From: Acidovorax sp. NB1 | Lineage (GTDB): Bacteria; Pseudomonadota; Gammaproteobacteria; Burkholderiales; Burkholderiaceae_C | Assembly (NCBI RefSeq): GCF_005405905.1 | Contig: NZ_BJHU01000004.1 | Span: forward strand, 1 to 53,775 | Length of the DNA stretch: 53,775 bases | Direction: 5' to 3' | In this document: positions 35,576 to 45,025 of the stretch, in pieces | How the letters are laid out: each line of letters begins with the position of its first letter | How positions within the stretch are numbered: position 1 is the stretch's first letter | The notes under the pieces: model-generated | The model's database searches: none | What the model was told of the DNA's origin: nothing | Seen by the model: only the letters and a program-made list of their open reading frames with translations | Made by a program: the position numbers and the translations under genes

Positions 35576-36859
35576 TCATGGGCGGGGGACGTAACGGGCG
35601 CGCGGCCGCCAGAGGCCGGTCACGCCGCGCTGCTCCTGCACATGCGCAGCCCAGCCGGCCATGCGCGCCACCAGGAAGAAGACCGCTGCCGACCAGACGG
35701 GAAGCCGGAGCGCCCGCACCAGGCAGACGACGGCGAACTCATGCCTTGGATGGTCCGCGAGATTCTCCTTCGCCCAACCGACGAAGTCGGCGACCTGTCG
35801 CATGTTGAAGGAGTCGTCAGCCAGTTCGGTGGCGATGGCGAGCAGGTGCTTCGCGCGCGGGTCGCCGCCCAGGTAGAGCGGATGCGTGAAGCCGGGGATC
35901 CGCTGCGCCCGCTGGTGCAGGCGCAGGGCCTTGTCGCGCAGCGCCGTCGCGGACGGCCTTGCGGTGAGGAACCGGTCCACGACCGCATAGTGCCCGGCGA
36001 TCTCGGTCCCGGCGCTTGCGCAGATGCCCACGGCAATGCAGTCGAAAAGGTTCGCGCCTCCCGAGGCAGCCGCCCGGACGGCCAGGGTGCCCGGCGGCAG
36101 TTCGTGGTCCGCGAGGAGCACGAGCAGCGCGTTCACCGCGCGGATCCGCGCTGGCGTGGTTTCGCATCCGAAGGACCGGATCAGCGTCGAAGCGATCGAT
36201 TCGGAGCGCTCCGGCAGCGTCAGCGCGCGGGCCGGGCCGACGCATCCCAGCGCTTGCGCCACGGCACAGATCAGCAAGCGCGCCTCTTGCACGACGCCCG
36301 CGTCCAGACCCCCACCGCCCGACATCCTGCGGCTGCGCTCCAACTGGAGAGCCAGCATCGCGAGCGATCCGTACACGCGGTGAGGATCGGTACCGTGCAG
36401 TATCCGCAAACCGGCCTCGCGGGCCAGTGCCTGGTCGCGCGGAGGGATTCTCCAGGCGCCGGCCCTCGCGACATCGAGAGGAGCGCCCCAGAGCAATTCG
36501 CAGACCCGCTCGAACGGAACGCCTTGCCGCGCGAGGTCGCAGGCCAAGTAGCCCCGGTAGGCTGGACCCGCCTCGGTGATTTCCGTGATACCGCTGCTGA
36601 CGATGGGCGGCCCATGGTCCATCGCACCGGCTGCCGCCGCGGCATGGCCTGCACGGGCGGCCGCGCGCGCCATGACCCGTTCGATGTCCGAGCGGCTGTA
36701 CAGGTGCGCCTTCGTTCCGGGCTGGGGCACGCTGCGGATGGCCCCCCTGCTCACATAGGCGTAGAGCGTCTGCGGGCGGACGCCCAGAAGGGCAAGACTG
36801 GCTTTCGCATCCAGGAAATCCGGCTGCCGGCACGACGTGGGATCGGGGCATGTGCTCAT
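35576..36859 (-). CDS. Citrate-synthase-like protein with N-terminal helix-turn-helix domain
   Basis: 427 residues. Residues about 15-65 form an excisionase/MerR-like winged helix (F-L-D-A-K-A-S-L-A-L-L-G-V, T-L-Y-A-Y-V-S-R-G and Y-S-R-S-D-I-E). The rest is a citrate-synthase fold with F-T-H-P-L-Y at the active site and W-A-A-H-V-Q-E-Q near the C-terminus. It could be a citrate or 2-methylcitrate synthase or a citryl-CoA-lyase-like enzyme. The DNA-binding-like head makes a moonlighting regulator possible. It is the intact paralogue of the disrupted gene at 1165-2319. A perfect MarR-type palindrome lies 75 bp upstream. Confidence 0.8.
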   Translation of the reverse strand: MSTCPDPTSCRQPDFLDAKASLALLGVRPQTLYAYVSRGAIRSVPQPGTKAHLYSRSDIERVMARAAARAGHAAAAAGAMDHGPPIVSSGITEITEAGPAYRGYLACDLARQGVPFERVCELLWGAPLDVARAGAWRIPPRDQALAREAGLRILHGTDPHRVYGSLAMLALQLERSRRMSGGGGLDAGVVQEARLLICAVAQALGCVGPARALTLPERSESIASTLIRSFGCETTPARIRAVNALLVLLADHELPPGTLAVRAAASGGANLFDCIAVGICASAGTEIAGHYAVVDRFLTARPSATALRDKALRLHQRAQRIPGFTHPLYLGGDPRAKHLLAIATELADDSFNMRQVADFVGWAKENLADHPRHEFAVVCLVRALRLPVWSAAVFFLVARMAGWAAHVQEQRGVTGLWRPRARYVPRP

Positions 36860-36933
36860 GTGGGCTCCGCGCGATTCCAGCGTTCGACGGCACGTAAATC
36901 CCGAAACCGCGCTATGTCTCCGTAGGTCTAATC

Positions 36934-36947
36934 ATTAGGTCTCTAAT
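36934..36947 (-). promoter_or_regulatory. Candidate MarR-type operator, site F
   Basis: ATTAG-gtct-CTAAT is a perfect 5+4+5 palindrome, overlapped on the left by a further half-site (TAGGTCTAAT, 36923-36932). It lies 75 bp upstream of the HTH-citrate-synthase gene. Site H at 47959-47972 differs from it at one base. Confidence 0.6.
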
Positions 36948-37235
36948 TATCTCACAGGCTGCCAGGCAGAAGACGGCGGCACTGGCCCGGCGGGTTCCGG
37001 CGTGCGTTCCATGGGGCATCCATGCCACTCGCCTGTGGCGCGCGGGGTCCACTGGGTGGCATCGTCGACTCGTCGACCCACATCGAGACCGATGCGGCGC
37101 GGCTGGCCGCTCGGGCGCACTGCGCCGCGGCGGGACCGATGCATTTGAGGGATTGGGGAGAGCGTGGCACTGCCGCGAGGCGCGGTGCGCTTCCATGGCG
37201 CGCCGCACCCAGGGCGCGGCCATCGGCAGCGCGGG
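36948..37235. other. Intergenic stretch, no gene seen
   Basis: High-GC sequence between operator site F and the MarR stop codon. I find no recognisable gene, RNA or T-run hairpin. Confidence 0.45.
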
Positions 37236-37784
37236 CTACGGTCTTGCGGATGACTGAGCGGCGCCTGTCCGCTTCGGATCATCCTGAATGCACTCGTCGC
37301 TCGCCAGGTTGTCGATGATCTTCAGCAGCGAGCGCCGCACGATGCTGATGTGGGCATCCGTCAGGGATCTGATGGCGAGCGCGTTGACCTCCTCGGCCAA
37401 GGGCACGAGCTTCGCCTTGAGGCGCTTGCCCGCCGGCGTCAGGAAAACGTAGATGCTCTTGCGGTTGTCGGGACGCTGCTTTCGCAGGACGTACCCGAGC
37501 TCCTCCATGGCCTTCAGGGCGATCGCCGTGGTGGGCGCCATCACACCGGCCTCCGCGCTCAGTTCTGCCTGGGTGAGCCCATCCTTCTCCCAGAGAATCC
37601 GCAGGAAGGTCCAATGGCCGAGTTGGACGTCGTGGCGCGCAAGACGGGTCTGCAGCGATCGAAGAAAGGAGCGCGTCGCGTCCTTCACCAGATGCGCTAA
37701 ACGGTCGTCGGGAACGCCCTCATGCCAGTGCTGCAGCATACGGCTCGCTACCTCCGCCGACTCTTTCCCTGCCTTTTTTGCCAA
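37236..37784 (-). CDS. MarR-family transcriptional regulator
   Basis: 182 residues. The winged helix-turn-helix is central (about 60-130): W-T-F-L-R-I-L-W-E-K-D-G-L-T-Q-A-E-L, then M-A-P-T-T-A-I-A-L-K-A-M-E-E-L-G-Y-V, then the wing with R-P-D-N-R-K-S-I-Y-V-F-L-T-P-A-G. N- and C-terminal helices form the dimer interface. MarR proteins usually repress catabolic or efflux genes and release DNA when they bind an aromatic acid. Several RTTAG-N4-CTAAY palindromes in the window suit such a dimer, and this is the only MarR gene seen, so it is the natural candidate for binding them. Confidence 0.88.
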   Translation of the reverse strand: MAKKAGKESAEVASRMLQHWHEGVPDDRLAHLVKDATRSFLRSLQTRLARHDVQLGHWTFLRILWEKDGLTQAELSAEAGVMAPTTAIALKAMEELGYVLRKQRPDNRKSIYVFLTPAGKRLKAKLVPLAEEVNALAIRSLTDAHISIVRRSLLKIIDNLASDECIQDDPKRTGAAQSSARP

Positions 37785-38414
37785 TTTTCATTCCTCAATG
37801 CATCCCAACGGACGCTCTGCCCGGCCGACCCCCTGCAAGACAGCGGCGATCGGCGTACATGAACGAGCCGACGGACACGAAGAAGCGGGAGGAGGTTGAA
37901 AAGGTGCTGCCCAGGCCAAGCGGACCGCACAAATATAGCACCGTACATTCTGCTGTTCTCAGTAGGCGGCATGCTGATCCAGATCACAAAACCATGCGGT
38001 TGCACGGGCAATGCCGGGACGATGCCCAACGCCTTCGTTCTGGCAGGCCATAGACTTTTCGCCCCGCGTCGCACGCTTGGCACCAGGCTACGCGCGCACT
38101 TCGGCGCGTCAACCTTCAGCGAGCGGCTTCCCGTCCGCTCGAGACAGCGGCGGCCGATTGGCTTCAGCGCCCCGCTCCGCGGCTGCGCCGCCCGGGATGC
38201 GCGTGCGGGAGTTGCGCACCTCTTGACCAGACCACGGTGCCTGCGACACGCGGCCCGCAGCTTGCGCCTGCGGGTATCGCGAACTGCCGGTCCCGGCGGC
38301 ATCACCGCCCCCGCCGAGGAGGTCTATGCCGCCCCTGCCAAGGGGCCTGTGCCGCCGATGCTGCTTCGGTCCTTCTCCGGCGCCGGCCGGGAAACTGCAG
38401 TTTTTCCCGCCGCG
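37785..38414. other. Intergenic stretch, promoter of the MarR gene at its left end
   Basis: About 630 bp. The first 200 bp are AT-richer and should carry the MarR promoter. A GGGAAACTGCAGTTTTTCCC self-complementary element at about 38390-38409 lies just after the alpha-hydroxy-acid oxidase stop and may help end its transcript. Open frames on both strands look spurious. Confidence 0.4.
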
Positions 38415-39584
38415 TCATGCCGGCTGCAGGCCAACGTGCTGGTGCCCCAGCGCGTCCACCGAGTCCACCCCCAACAAGCCCATGACGCGGTCCGTCTCCT
38501 GCAGGAGGATCTCGAGCGCGCGACTTGCGCCGGCCTCCCCCGCCGCAGCCACGCCGTACAGGGGCGCCCGGCCCAGCAGCACGCCGCGCGCGCCAAGGGC
38601 GAGGGCCTTGACGATGTCGGAGCCCCGCCGAAAGCCGCTGTCGACCAGGACGGGCATGCCCCCGGCAGCGGCGGCGACCGAGGGCAGCATGTCCAGCGTG
38701 GCGGGCAAGCCGTCAAGGCTGCGCCCGCCATGGTTGGACACCACGACGGCGTCCGCCCCATGGGAGGCGGCCAGGCGCGTGTCGTCCGCGGTGAGGATGC
38801 CCTTGACCACCAAGGGGCCCGCCCACTGCGAGCGAAGCCAGGCGACATCCTCCCAGCTGTAGAACGGATTGCGCTGCGCGCGGGTATAGGCGGCCAGCGC
38901 GTACGCGTCGGAGCCCGGTGGCAGGAACTCAGCCAGGTTCTCGAAGCGCGGCATGCCGCGGGCGAACCATGTGGAAACGACCCATCGCGGATGGGTCGCC
39001 GCGTCCCAGACGATGCGCGGAGAGAAATGCAGTGCATGGGCGAATCGGTTCCGCACATCCCGCTCACGGTTGCCCGGGATCAGCGAATCGACCGTGACCA
39101 TGAGCGCGCAGTAGCCGGCCGTGTGTGCGCGCGCCAGCAGCCTGGTCGCGACCTCGCGTCCGCCCCACGGATAGAGCTGGAAGAACTTGGGTCCAGCCGA
39201 TGCCCTGGCCACGGCCTCGATGTCGTTGTTCGAGCCGGCGGACAGCGAGAACGCCACGCCCGCCGCTGCGGCCGCGCGCGCCAGCATGAGGTCCGCGTCC
39301 GGCACGTAGATGCCGTTGAGGCCCGTCGGCCCGATCATGAAGGGCGCCGCGAGCCGCTGCCCGAACAGCGTGATGGACAGGTCGCGCGAGCCCTTGCCCG
39401 TGACCATCCGCGGCAGGAGGTGATAGCGGTCGAAGGCGGCGCGGTTGCGCCGCAGCGTCACTTCGTCCTCCGCGCCGCCTTCCAGGTAGTCCCAGATCAC
39501 CTGCGGCAGCCGCCTCTTGGCCAGCCGGCGGAGATCCTCGATGTTGACGACCGACGGAGGCTGCAGTTTGCGGTGTGAATGCAT
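38415..39584 (-). CDS. FMN-dependent alpha-hydroxy-acid oxidase/dehydrogenase (mandelate/lactate type)
   Basis: 389 residues of the (S)-2-hydroxy-acid oxidase family. It has V-I-W-D-Y-L-E-G-G-A near the N-terminus, F-F-Q-L-Y around residue 140, the active-site S-N-H-G-G-R-S-L-D-G segment near residue 275 (catalytic His with Arg) and the FMN-phosphate-binding G-A-R-G-V-L-L-G-R near residue 330. It oxidises a 2-hydroxy acid such as mandelate to the 2-oxo acid. It lies 9 bp after a Bug gene in the same direction. With the ThDP enzyme and aldehyde dehydrogenase at 30.3-33.6 kb it completes a possible mandelate-like route. Confidence 0.88.
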   Translation of the reverse strand: MHSHRKLQPPSVVNIEDLRRLAKRRLPQVIWDYLEGGAEDEVTLRRNRAAFDRYHLLPRMVTGKGSRDLSITLFGQRLAAPFMIGPTGLNGIYVPDADLMLARAAAAAGVAFSLSAGSNNDIEAVARASAGPKFFQLYPWGGREVATRLLARAHTAGYCALMVTVDSLIPGNRERDVRNRFAHALHFSPRIVWDAATHPRWVVSTWFARGMPRFENLAEFLPPGSDAYALAAYTRAQRNPFYSWEDVAWLRSQWAGPLVVKGILTADDTRLAASHGADAVVVSNHGGRSLDGLPATLDMLPSVAAAAGGMPVLVDSGFRRGSDIVKALALGARGVLLGRAPLYGVAAAGEAGASRALEILLQETDRVMGLLGVDSVDALGHQHVGLQPA

Positions 39585-39593
39585 GCGCCTCGC

Positions 39594-40568
39594 CTACTCC
39601 GCGCGGATTCCCGCCGCCTGGATGATCGGCCGCCAGCGCGCGATCTCGCTGGTGATCAGGTCCATGAACATCTGCGGCGGCCCGGGCGTGACGTCGACGC
39701 CCTGCGATTGCAGACTCGCGCGCGTGGAAGGGTCGGCCAGGGCCTTGTTCAGCGCCGCGGTCAGCTTGGCGACGACCGTGTCGGGCGTGCCCGCCGGCGC
39801 CATGATCCCGTACCAGGCGCTGGCTTCCACGCCGGGCAGCCCGGCCTCGCCGGGGGTCGGCACGTCCGGCAGGGCCGGGGAGCGCTTCTCGCCCATGACG
39901 GCCAGCGCCTTCACGCGGCCGGCCTGGATCTGCGGCAACGCCGACACGAGCGGCTCGAAGATCACCTGGATCTGGCCGGCGATGAGGTCCGTGATGGATC
40001 CCGCGCTGCCCTTGTAGGGCACATGCGTCATCTGGATGCCCGTGCGCAGCTTGAATAGCTCGCCCGCCAGGTGATGGGCGGAACCCGTGCCGCTCGAGCC
40101 GTAGTTCACGGCGGTGGGCTGGGCCTTGGCGCGCTCGACCAGGTCGCGCAGCGACCCCGCCGGGAAGGCCTTGTTCGCAATCGCCACGAGGGGCATCATG
40201 CCGATCTGCCCCACCGGCCGGAAATCCTTCACGGGATCAAACGGGAGCTTGTCGTACATGCTCGCCGCATAGGCGTGCGCCGAGGGCGTCACGATCAGCG
40301 TGTAGCCGTCGGCCGGAGACTTCGCGACGATGCCGGCCGCGAGCGTGCCGGCGGCCCCGCCCCGGTTCTCGACGATTACGGGCTGCCCCAGCGAATCCCC
40401 CATCTGCTGGATGAGCGACCTGGCGATCACGTCCGTGGGGCCGCCGGCCGGCGCGCCCACGAACAGGCGGATCGGCTTCGTGGGGTAGGCGGCGCTCTGC
40501 GCCTGGGCGCTCGGCTGCAGCTGCAAGGCCAGGCTCGCGACGACGAGCGACAGCATGCGAAATCTCAT
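39594..40568 (-). CDS. Bug-family (TctC) periplasmic substrate-binding protein
   Basis: 324 residues. The signal peptide ends A-Q-A-Q (about residue 24). Bug segments are P-T-K-P-I-R-L-F-V-G-A-P-A-G-G-P-T-D and H-V-P-Y-K-G-S-A; the usual V-P-F before the glycines is V-G-A here. It is the first gene of a two-gene unit with the alpha-hydroxy-acid oxidase, so a 2-hydroxy acid is a likely ligand. Confidence 0.9.
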   Translation of the reverse strand: MRFRMLSLVVASLALQLQPSAQAQSAAYPTKPIRLFVGAPAGGPTDVIARSLIQQMGDSLGQPVIVENRGGAAGTLAAGIVAKSPADGYTLIVTPSAHAYAASMYDKLPFDPVKDFRPVGQIGMMPLVAIANKAFPAGSLRDLVERAKAQPTAVNYGSSGTGSAHHLAGELFKLRTGIQMTHVPYKGSAGSITDLIAGQIQVIFEPLVSALPQIQAGRVKALAVMGEKRSPALPDVPTPGEAGLPGVEASAWYGIMAPAGTPDTVVAKLTAALNKALADPSTRASLQSQGVDVTPGPPQMFMDLITSEIARWRPIIQAAGIRAE

Positions 40569-40747
40569 GAGGTATCTCCTGAATGGTTCTTGGAAGCGGA
40601 AAGGATCCCGGCGCTTGCGCCCGGCCGGGTGCCTCCGGGGCGATCCCGGATGCTCGGTCCAGCGGACTGGCCCGCCGACCTGGGAACAAGCGAAGCGCCG
40701 CCCGCGGCACGCGTGGGGAAGGTGGCCGGCTGCATGACGGCACGCTC

Positions 40748-41668
40748 CTAGTCAAGCACCCGCCTCTGCAGCGTGTCCCGCACCAGTGTCCGCAGCCAGC
40801 GGTGCGCCGGATCCTCGTGCTGGCGCCTGTGCCATATCTGGATCACCTCCACGCTGGGCGATGCGAACGGCAGCGGCAGGGCCGCGATGCCTTCCTTGCC
40901 CTCGAACGCGCCGGCGAGGTCCATGGGAATGATGGCCGTCAGGCCGGTCTGCGGGATGATGGTCAGCAGGCCGAGGTAGTGGGGAATCGTGGCCACCACG
41001 TTGCGGTGGATACCCATCGCGGCCATGGCCTTCTCGATGACCTCCTGGCTGCGGCCTTCCGTTCGCACTGCGATGTGGAGCGCCGACTGGAAGGAAGCGA
41101 GGTCCAGCTCGCCGCGCGCGGCGAATTCCTTGTTGCCCGTGATGCACATGAACCCGCTGTTGCGCAGGAGCCGCTGCTGGAAGACGCCGCCGTTCTTAAT
41201 GTCGGGGAAGTACCCGATCGCGAGATCGACGCCCCCCGATTCCAGCCCCTCCTCCAGCTTCTCCACGATCGGCGAGACCGTCCGCAGCCGCACGCACGGC
41301 GCCTGCTTGCGCACGGCATTGATCACCATCGGCAGATAGCAGGTCTCGCCGACATCCGTCATGCAGATCGTGAACAGGCGCGACGAGGTGCGCAGGTCCA
41401 GCGCCACCTTGGAGAAGATCTGGCGGCGTGCCAGCTCGAGGGCCTGGCGGATGGGCTCCGCGACTTCCAGCGCCTTTGCCGTCGGCTGCATCTCGTTCTT
41501 GACGCGCACGAACATGGGGTCGTCGAACGCCTTGCGCATCTTCGACAGCGCGTGGCTCATCGAGGGCTGGCTCAGCTGCAGCCGCTCGCCGGCCTTGGAG
41601 ACGCTGCGGGTCTCCATGAGCGCCTCGAAGACGACGAGCAAATTGAGGTCCTCGTGGGACGGTTGCAT
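40748..41668 (-). CDS. LysR-family regulator, probably of the phthalate genes
   Basis: 306 residues. The winged helix-turn-helix covers about 5-65 (D-L-N-L-L-V-V-F-E-A-L, then S-Q-P-S-M-S-H-A-L-S), followed by an inducer-binding domain. It lies 185 bp downstream of, and in the same direction as, the phthalate gene block, and upstream of the Bug/oxidase pair. Position suggests control of one of these. It is clearly related to the LysR at 3321-4211, sharing the C-terminal I-W-H-R-R-x-H-x-D-P-A-x-x-W-L-R pattern. Confidence 0.85.
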   Translation of the reverse strand: MQPSHEDLNLLVVFEALMETRSVSKAGERLQLSQPSMSHALSKMRKAFDDPMFVRVKNEMQPTAKALEVAEPIRQALELARRQIFSKVALDLRTSSRLFTICMTDVGETCYLPMVINAVRKQAPCVRLRTVSPIVEKLEEGLESGGVDLAIGYFPDIKNGGVFQQRLLRNSGFMCITGNKEFAARGELDLASFQSALHIAVRTEGRSQEVIEKAMAAMGIHRNVVATIPHYLGLLTIIPQTGLTAIIPMDLAGAFEGKEGIAALPLPFASPSVEVIQIWHRRQHEDPAHRWLRTLVRDTLQRRVLD

Positions 41669-41853
41669 CTTGGCCTACCCTTTGGCTGGATCGATGGGAA
41701 TCTCCCCGGTCTGGCGCGGCGCGCCATGAAATCCGGGCCGCCGCGAGGTGCGGGCCGTGGCGCCTGGACCGCCCCCGGCGGCCCGCACGCGCCGGTGCCT
41801 TCTCCGGCCACGGCCTGCACGCGGAGCGCCACGGCGCACGCAAGGGCGCCGCC

Positions 41854-43032
41854 TCAGCGCAGCAGCTCCACGTCCTTGCCCGAGCCCGCCGACTCGAGCA
41901 GCGCCAGGCACACCTCCAGCGTGGAGCGCGCCCATTCGCCGTCATGCAGCGGCGCGGTCCCGTTCACCACGGCCTCGTACAGTTCGTCGATGACCTCGAA
42001 GCGGGGCACCGCGGGCCGGCCCAGCGGCCGCCGCTCCTTCGTGAGGTCCCCGTACACGCAGACGCTGTCGGGCAACGGACGGATATCGCCGCGCTCGCAG
42101 GACACCACGACCGGCCCGAAATGCTGGTGCCACGCCGGCGGCGCGCCCGCGGACGCGGGCACGTAGCCGGGCCCGCCATAGGTGCCGGCCGCCTTCAGGC
42201 GCGCCTCCTCCTCCGGCGAACCCACGGTCGCCAGCTTGCGGCGCGCGGCGCCGTACGCCTCGGGCGACTTCTCGGCGCCCATCTCGCCGATCCAGCCGCA
42301 CCATTCGTCCGAGTCGAAGTGCCCGTAGCCGTTGTAGCTGACGCTGGCGAACGCCCCGCCCTCGAACCACAGCAGGGCCGAATAGGCGCCCTGGGTCGGG
42401 CGCCTGGGGTCCCAGTCGCCTGTGATCGCGCGCACCCGGCTGACCCGCGTGCCGGCCAGCAGGCGCACGATGTCGACCTGGTGGGCGGCCTGGCTGAACA
42501 CCACGCCGCCGCCCTCCTCCGTGCGCAGCTCCTCGGGACGCCGCGGCCGGTAGAGGAAGTCGGTGTAGTTGAGCGCGTGGATCATGCGCACCCGCCCGAA
42601 CTCACCGCCCAGGGCGATCTCGCGCGCGCGCAGGTACGGCGTGTCGAAGCTGTGGCAGTGGCCGACGATGAGGTGCACGCCGGCGTCCCGGCAGTCCCGG
42701 ATCATCGCGTTGCAGTCGCCGAGGGACAGCGCCATGGGCTTTTCCACGAGCACGTGCTTGCCGTGCCGGGCGGCGATGCGCGCCTGCTCCGCGTGGAACT
42801 GGTGCGGGCTGGCGATGTAGATCGCCTCGACGTCCGGGTTGGACGCCAGGCCCTCGATGTCCGGGTACACCGGCGCATCGAAGTCGCTCGCGAAGCGCTC
42901 GCGCGCCGGCTCGCGCGGGTCGCAGGCCGCCACCAGCCGCACGCGCGCGTCGCGCTGGAGCGTGGGCAGCATGAGCGTGAAGGCGCGGCCGAGTCCGGCG
43001 ACGCCGAGTCGAAGTGGGCGGCCGGCGTTCAC
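41854..43032 (-). CDS. ophB: Phthalate 4,5-cis-dihydrodiol dehydrogenase
   Basis: 392 residues, Gfo/Idh/MocA family. An N-terminal Rossmann motif G-V-A-G-L-G-R-A-F is followed by [16 protein letters not shown] and a catalytic-type Lys and His in the second domain. It re-aromatises the dihydrodiol to 4,5-dihydroxyphthalate with NAD. It uses a GTG start that overlaps the reductase stop (GTGA), so it is coupled to ophA1. The identification rests on family plus the surrounding phthalate gene set (oxygenase, reductase, decarboxylase). Confidence 0.8.
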   Translation of the reverse strand: MNAGRPLRLGVAGLGRAFTLMLPTLQRDARVRLVAACDPREPARERFASDFDAPVYPDIEGLASNPDVEAIYIASPHQFHAEQARIAARHGKHVLVEKPMALSLGDCNAMIRDCRDAGVHLIVGHCHSFDTPYLRAREIALGGEFGRVRMIHALNYTDFLYRPRRPEELRTEEGGGVVFSQAAHQVDIVRLLAGTRVSRVRAITGDWDPRRPTQGAYSALLWFEGGAFASVSYNGYGHFDSDEWCGWIGEMGAEKSPEAYGAARRKLATVGSPEEEARLKAAGTYGGPGYVPASAGAPPAWHQHFGPVVVSCERGDIRPLPDSVCVYGDLTKERRPLGRPAVPRFEVIDELYEAVVNGTAPLHDGEWARSTLEVCLALLESAGSGKDVELLR

Positions 43033-44006
43033 AGGTCGATCACCAGTTCGTCGGACTTGGCCCGGGAGACGCAGATCATGATCTGGCTGTCCATCTCCTC
43101 GGGCAGCAGCACCATGTCTCGGTGGTCGGCCTCGCCGCTCAGCAGCTTCGTGCGGCAGGTGCCGCAGGTGCCGCTCTCGCACGAGGACGCCGCGTTGCAG
43201 CCGTGCTCGTGGAGGACCGACAGGATGGACTTGCCGACGGGCACCTCGAACGCCGCGCCTGAGCTGGCCAGCTTCACCAAGAAGGGCTTGTCGTCGGGCC
43301 GCACGCCCCCGCCCTCGTTGAAGCTCTCGAAGTGCACGTTGGCCGGCGACCAGTGGCCCGTCATGTCGCGCACCGCCTCCATCAGCGCGCGCGGGCCGCA
43401 GCAGTACACGTGGGCCGTGTTGGGCTTCTCCAGCACCGGCCAGAGGTCGAAGGCGCGCGCGGGGTCCCCGTGGCTGTGGTGGATCCGCACGCGGCTCTTG
43501 AGCTCGGGGGCGCCGAGCTCCTCGCGGAAGGCCGCAGTCTCGGGAAAGCGCGTCAGGTAGATGAGCTTCCACGGTGCCGGCGGCAGTTCGCCGAACGAGC
43601 GGATCATGGACAGGATCGGGGTGATGCCGATGCCGCCCGCGACGAAGAGGTAGCCCTTGGCGTTCTCGACCAGCGGGAAGGCATTCGAAGGCAGCGACGT
43701 GGGCAGCGTATCGCCCTCATGCAGTTCCTCGTGCATGGAGAGCGAGCCGCCCTGCCCCTCCGGATCGCGCTTGACGGCGATGACGTAGCGGTGGCGCTCC
43801 GCGGGATCGTTGCACAGCGAATACTTGCGCAGCATGCCATTGGGGGCCTGGACCTTGACGTGCGATCCCGGCGTGAACGGCGGCAGCTCGCTGCCATCGG
43901 GCTGTACCAGCTCGAAGCTGCGGATGTCGCGCGCCACGTCGAGGATCCGCGCCACGCGCAACGGCATCTGCGTGTCGGAATGGGTTTGGGGTGTGGTGAG
44001 CGTCAT
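43029..44006 (-). CDS. ophA1: Phthalate 4,5-dioxygenase reductase component
   Basis: 325 residues, phthalate-dioxygenase-reductase type. The FMN-binding barrel has R-K-Y-S-L-C-N-D-P (60-68), the NAD domain has G-G-I-G-I-T-P (124-130), and a plant-type [2Fe-2S] ferredoxin domain is fused at the C-terminus with Cys276, Cys281, Cys284 and Cys312. It moves electrons from NADH to the Rieske oxygenase encoded upstream. VanB-type reductases share this layout, so vanillate demethylase reductase is the main alternative; the neighbours favour phthalate. Confidence 0.85.
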   Translation of the reverse strand: MTLTTPQTHSDTQMPLRVARILDVARDIRSFELVQPDGSELPPFTPGSHVKVQAPNGMLRKYSLCNDPAERHRYVIAVKRDPEGQGGSLSMHEELHEGDTLPTSLPSNAFPLVENAKGYLFVAGGIGITPILSMIRSFGELPPAPWKLIYLTRFPETAAFREELGAPELKSRVRIHHSHGDPARAFDLWPVLEKPNTAHVYCCGPRALMEAVRDMTGHWSPANVHFESFNEGGGVRPDDKPFLVKLASSGAAFEVPVGKSILSVLHEHGCNAASSCESGTCGTCRTKLLSGEADHRDMVLLPEEMDSQIMICVSRAKSDELVIDL

Positions 44007-44015
44007 GACGCGCGA

Positions 44016-44993
44016 CTACTCGGCCTTCAGCTGCGCCCGCGCGGCGGCGTCGGTCACCTGGGCCTTCTCTGCACGCAGCGCCCGCGCGAGCTGTTCGGGC
44101 GTTCCGCCCGCCGGGTCGACGCCCGCAGTGCGCAGCTGCTCGATGACCTCGGGGACCTTCACGATCCTGTTGATCTCGGCATTGACCTTGGAGATGACCT
44201 CGCTCGGCGTACCGGTCTTCGCCAACACCGCGACCGTGAATGCGAAATCGAAGCCGGGGATCTTTTCCGCCAGGGTAGGCATCTGCGGTGCCAGCGGGGA
44301 ACGCGTCGTCGAATTGGTGGCCAGAAGGCGCGCCTGGCCCGACTTGACGAAGCCCATGAGCGACGGCGGCGAAGCGAACACCATGTCCACCTGTCCGCCG
44401 ATCATCGCGGGGACCGAGACGGCGCTGCCCCTGAACGGAATGTGCGTCATCGAGATGCCCAGGCTTGCATTCATCGCCTCCATCGTCAGGTGGTGGATGC
44501 TGCCGTTGCCGGCGGAGCCGTAGTTGAGGCCCCCTGGCTTCGCCTTGGCCAGCGCGACGAGTTCGTCCAGCGTGTTCGCCTTGACGTTCGCGTTGACGGC
44601 GAGGAACAGCGGGGCCTTGCCGACGAGGGCGATCGGCACGAAGTCGTTGGCCGCGTCGTAGGTGATCTTCTTGTTGATCAACGGCGTGATCGACAGCATC
44701 GGCCCATCGGTCACCAGCAGCGTGTAGCCGTCAGCCGGGGACTGCAGGATCGCGGAGGCGGCGACCGAGCCACCCGCACCGGGCCGGTTGTCGACGTAGA
44801 CCGCCTGCCCCAGCGTATCGCCCAGCGACTTGGCGATGATGCGCGCCACCGTGTCGGGAAGGCCGCCGGCGGCATAGGGAACGACGAGCTTGATGGCGCG
44901 GCTCGGATAGGCCTGGGCATGGGCCAGGGAGCCGAATGCGAGTTGGGCGATGCAGGCCAGGCCAACCAGCCAGGCGGGGATCTTGTGCTTCAT
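44016..44993 (-). CDS. Bug-family (TctC) periplasmic substrate-binding protein, probable phthalate binder
   Basis: 325 residues. The signal peptide ends A-H-A-Q (about residue 27). Bug segments include P-S-R-A-I-K-L-V-V-P-Y-A-A-G-G-L-P-D and T-H-I-P-F-R-G-S. It lies between the decarboxylase and reductase genes of the phthalate operon, 9 bp from the reductase, so it probably binds phthalate for uptake. The usual phthalate permease OphD is not in the window. Confidence 0.9.
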   Translation of the reverse strand: MKHKIPAWLVGLACIAQLAFGSLAHAQAYPSRAIKLVVPYAAGGLPDTVARIIAKSLGDTLGQAVYVDNRPGAGGSVAASAILQSPADGYTLLVTDGPMLSITPLINKKITYDAANDFVPIALVGKAPLFLAVNANVKANTLDELVALAKAKPGGLNYGSAGNGSIHHLTMEAMNASLGISMTHIPFRGSAVSVPAMIGGQVDMVFASPPSLMGFVKSGQARLLATNSTTRSPLAPQMPTLAEKIPGFDFAFTVAVLAKTGTPSEVISKVNAEINRIVKVPEVIEQLRTAGVDPAGGTPEQLARALRAEKAQVTDAAARAQLKAE

Positions 44994-45025
44994 GGTGGGT
45001 GTCTCCAGTTGTGGGTGGTGCGGGA

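Noticed and set aside
37748..38305. 185-codon minus-strand open frame upstream of the MarR gene
   Set aside because: It overlaps the MarR start, is Arg-rich and has no recognisable features; the region is better read as promoter and spacer.
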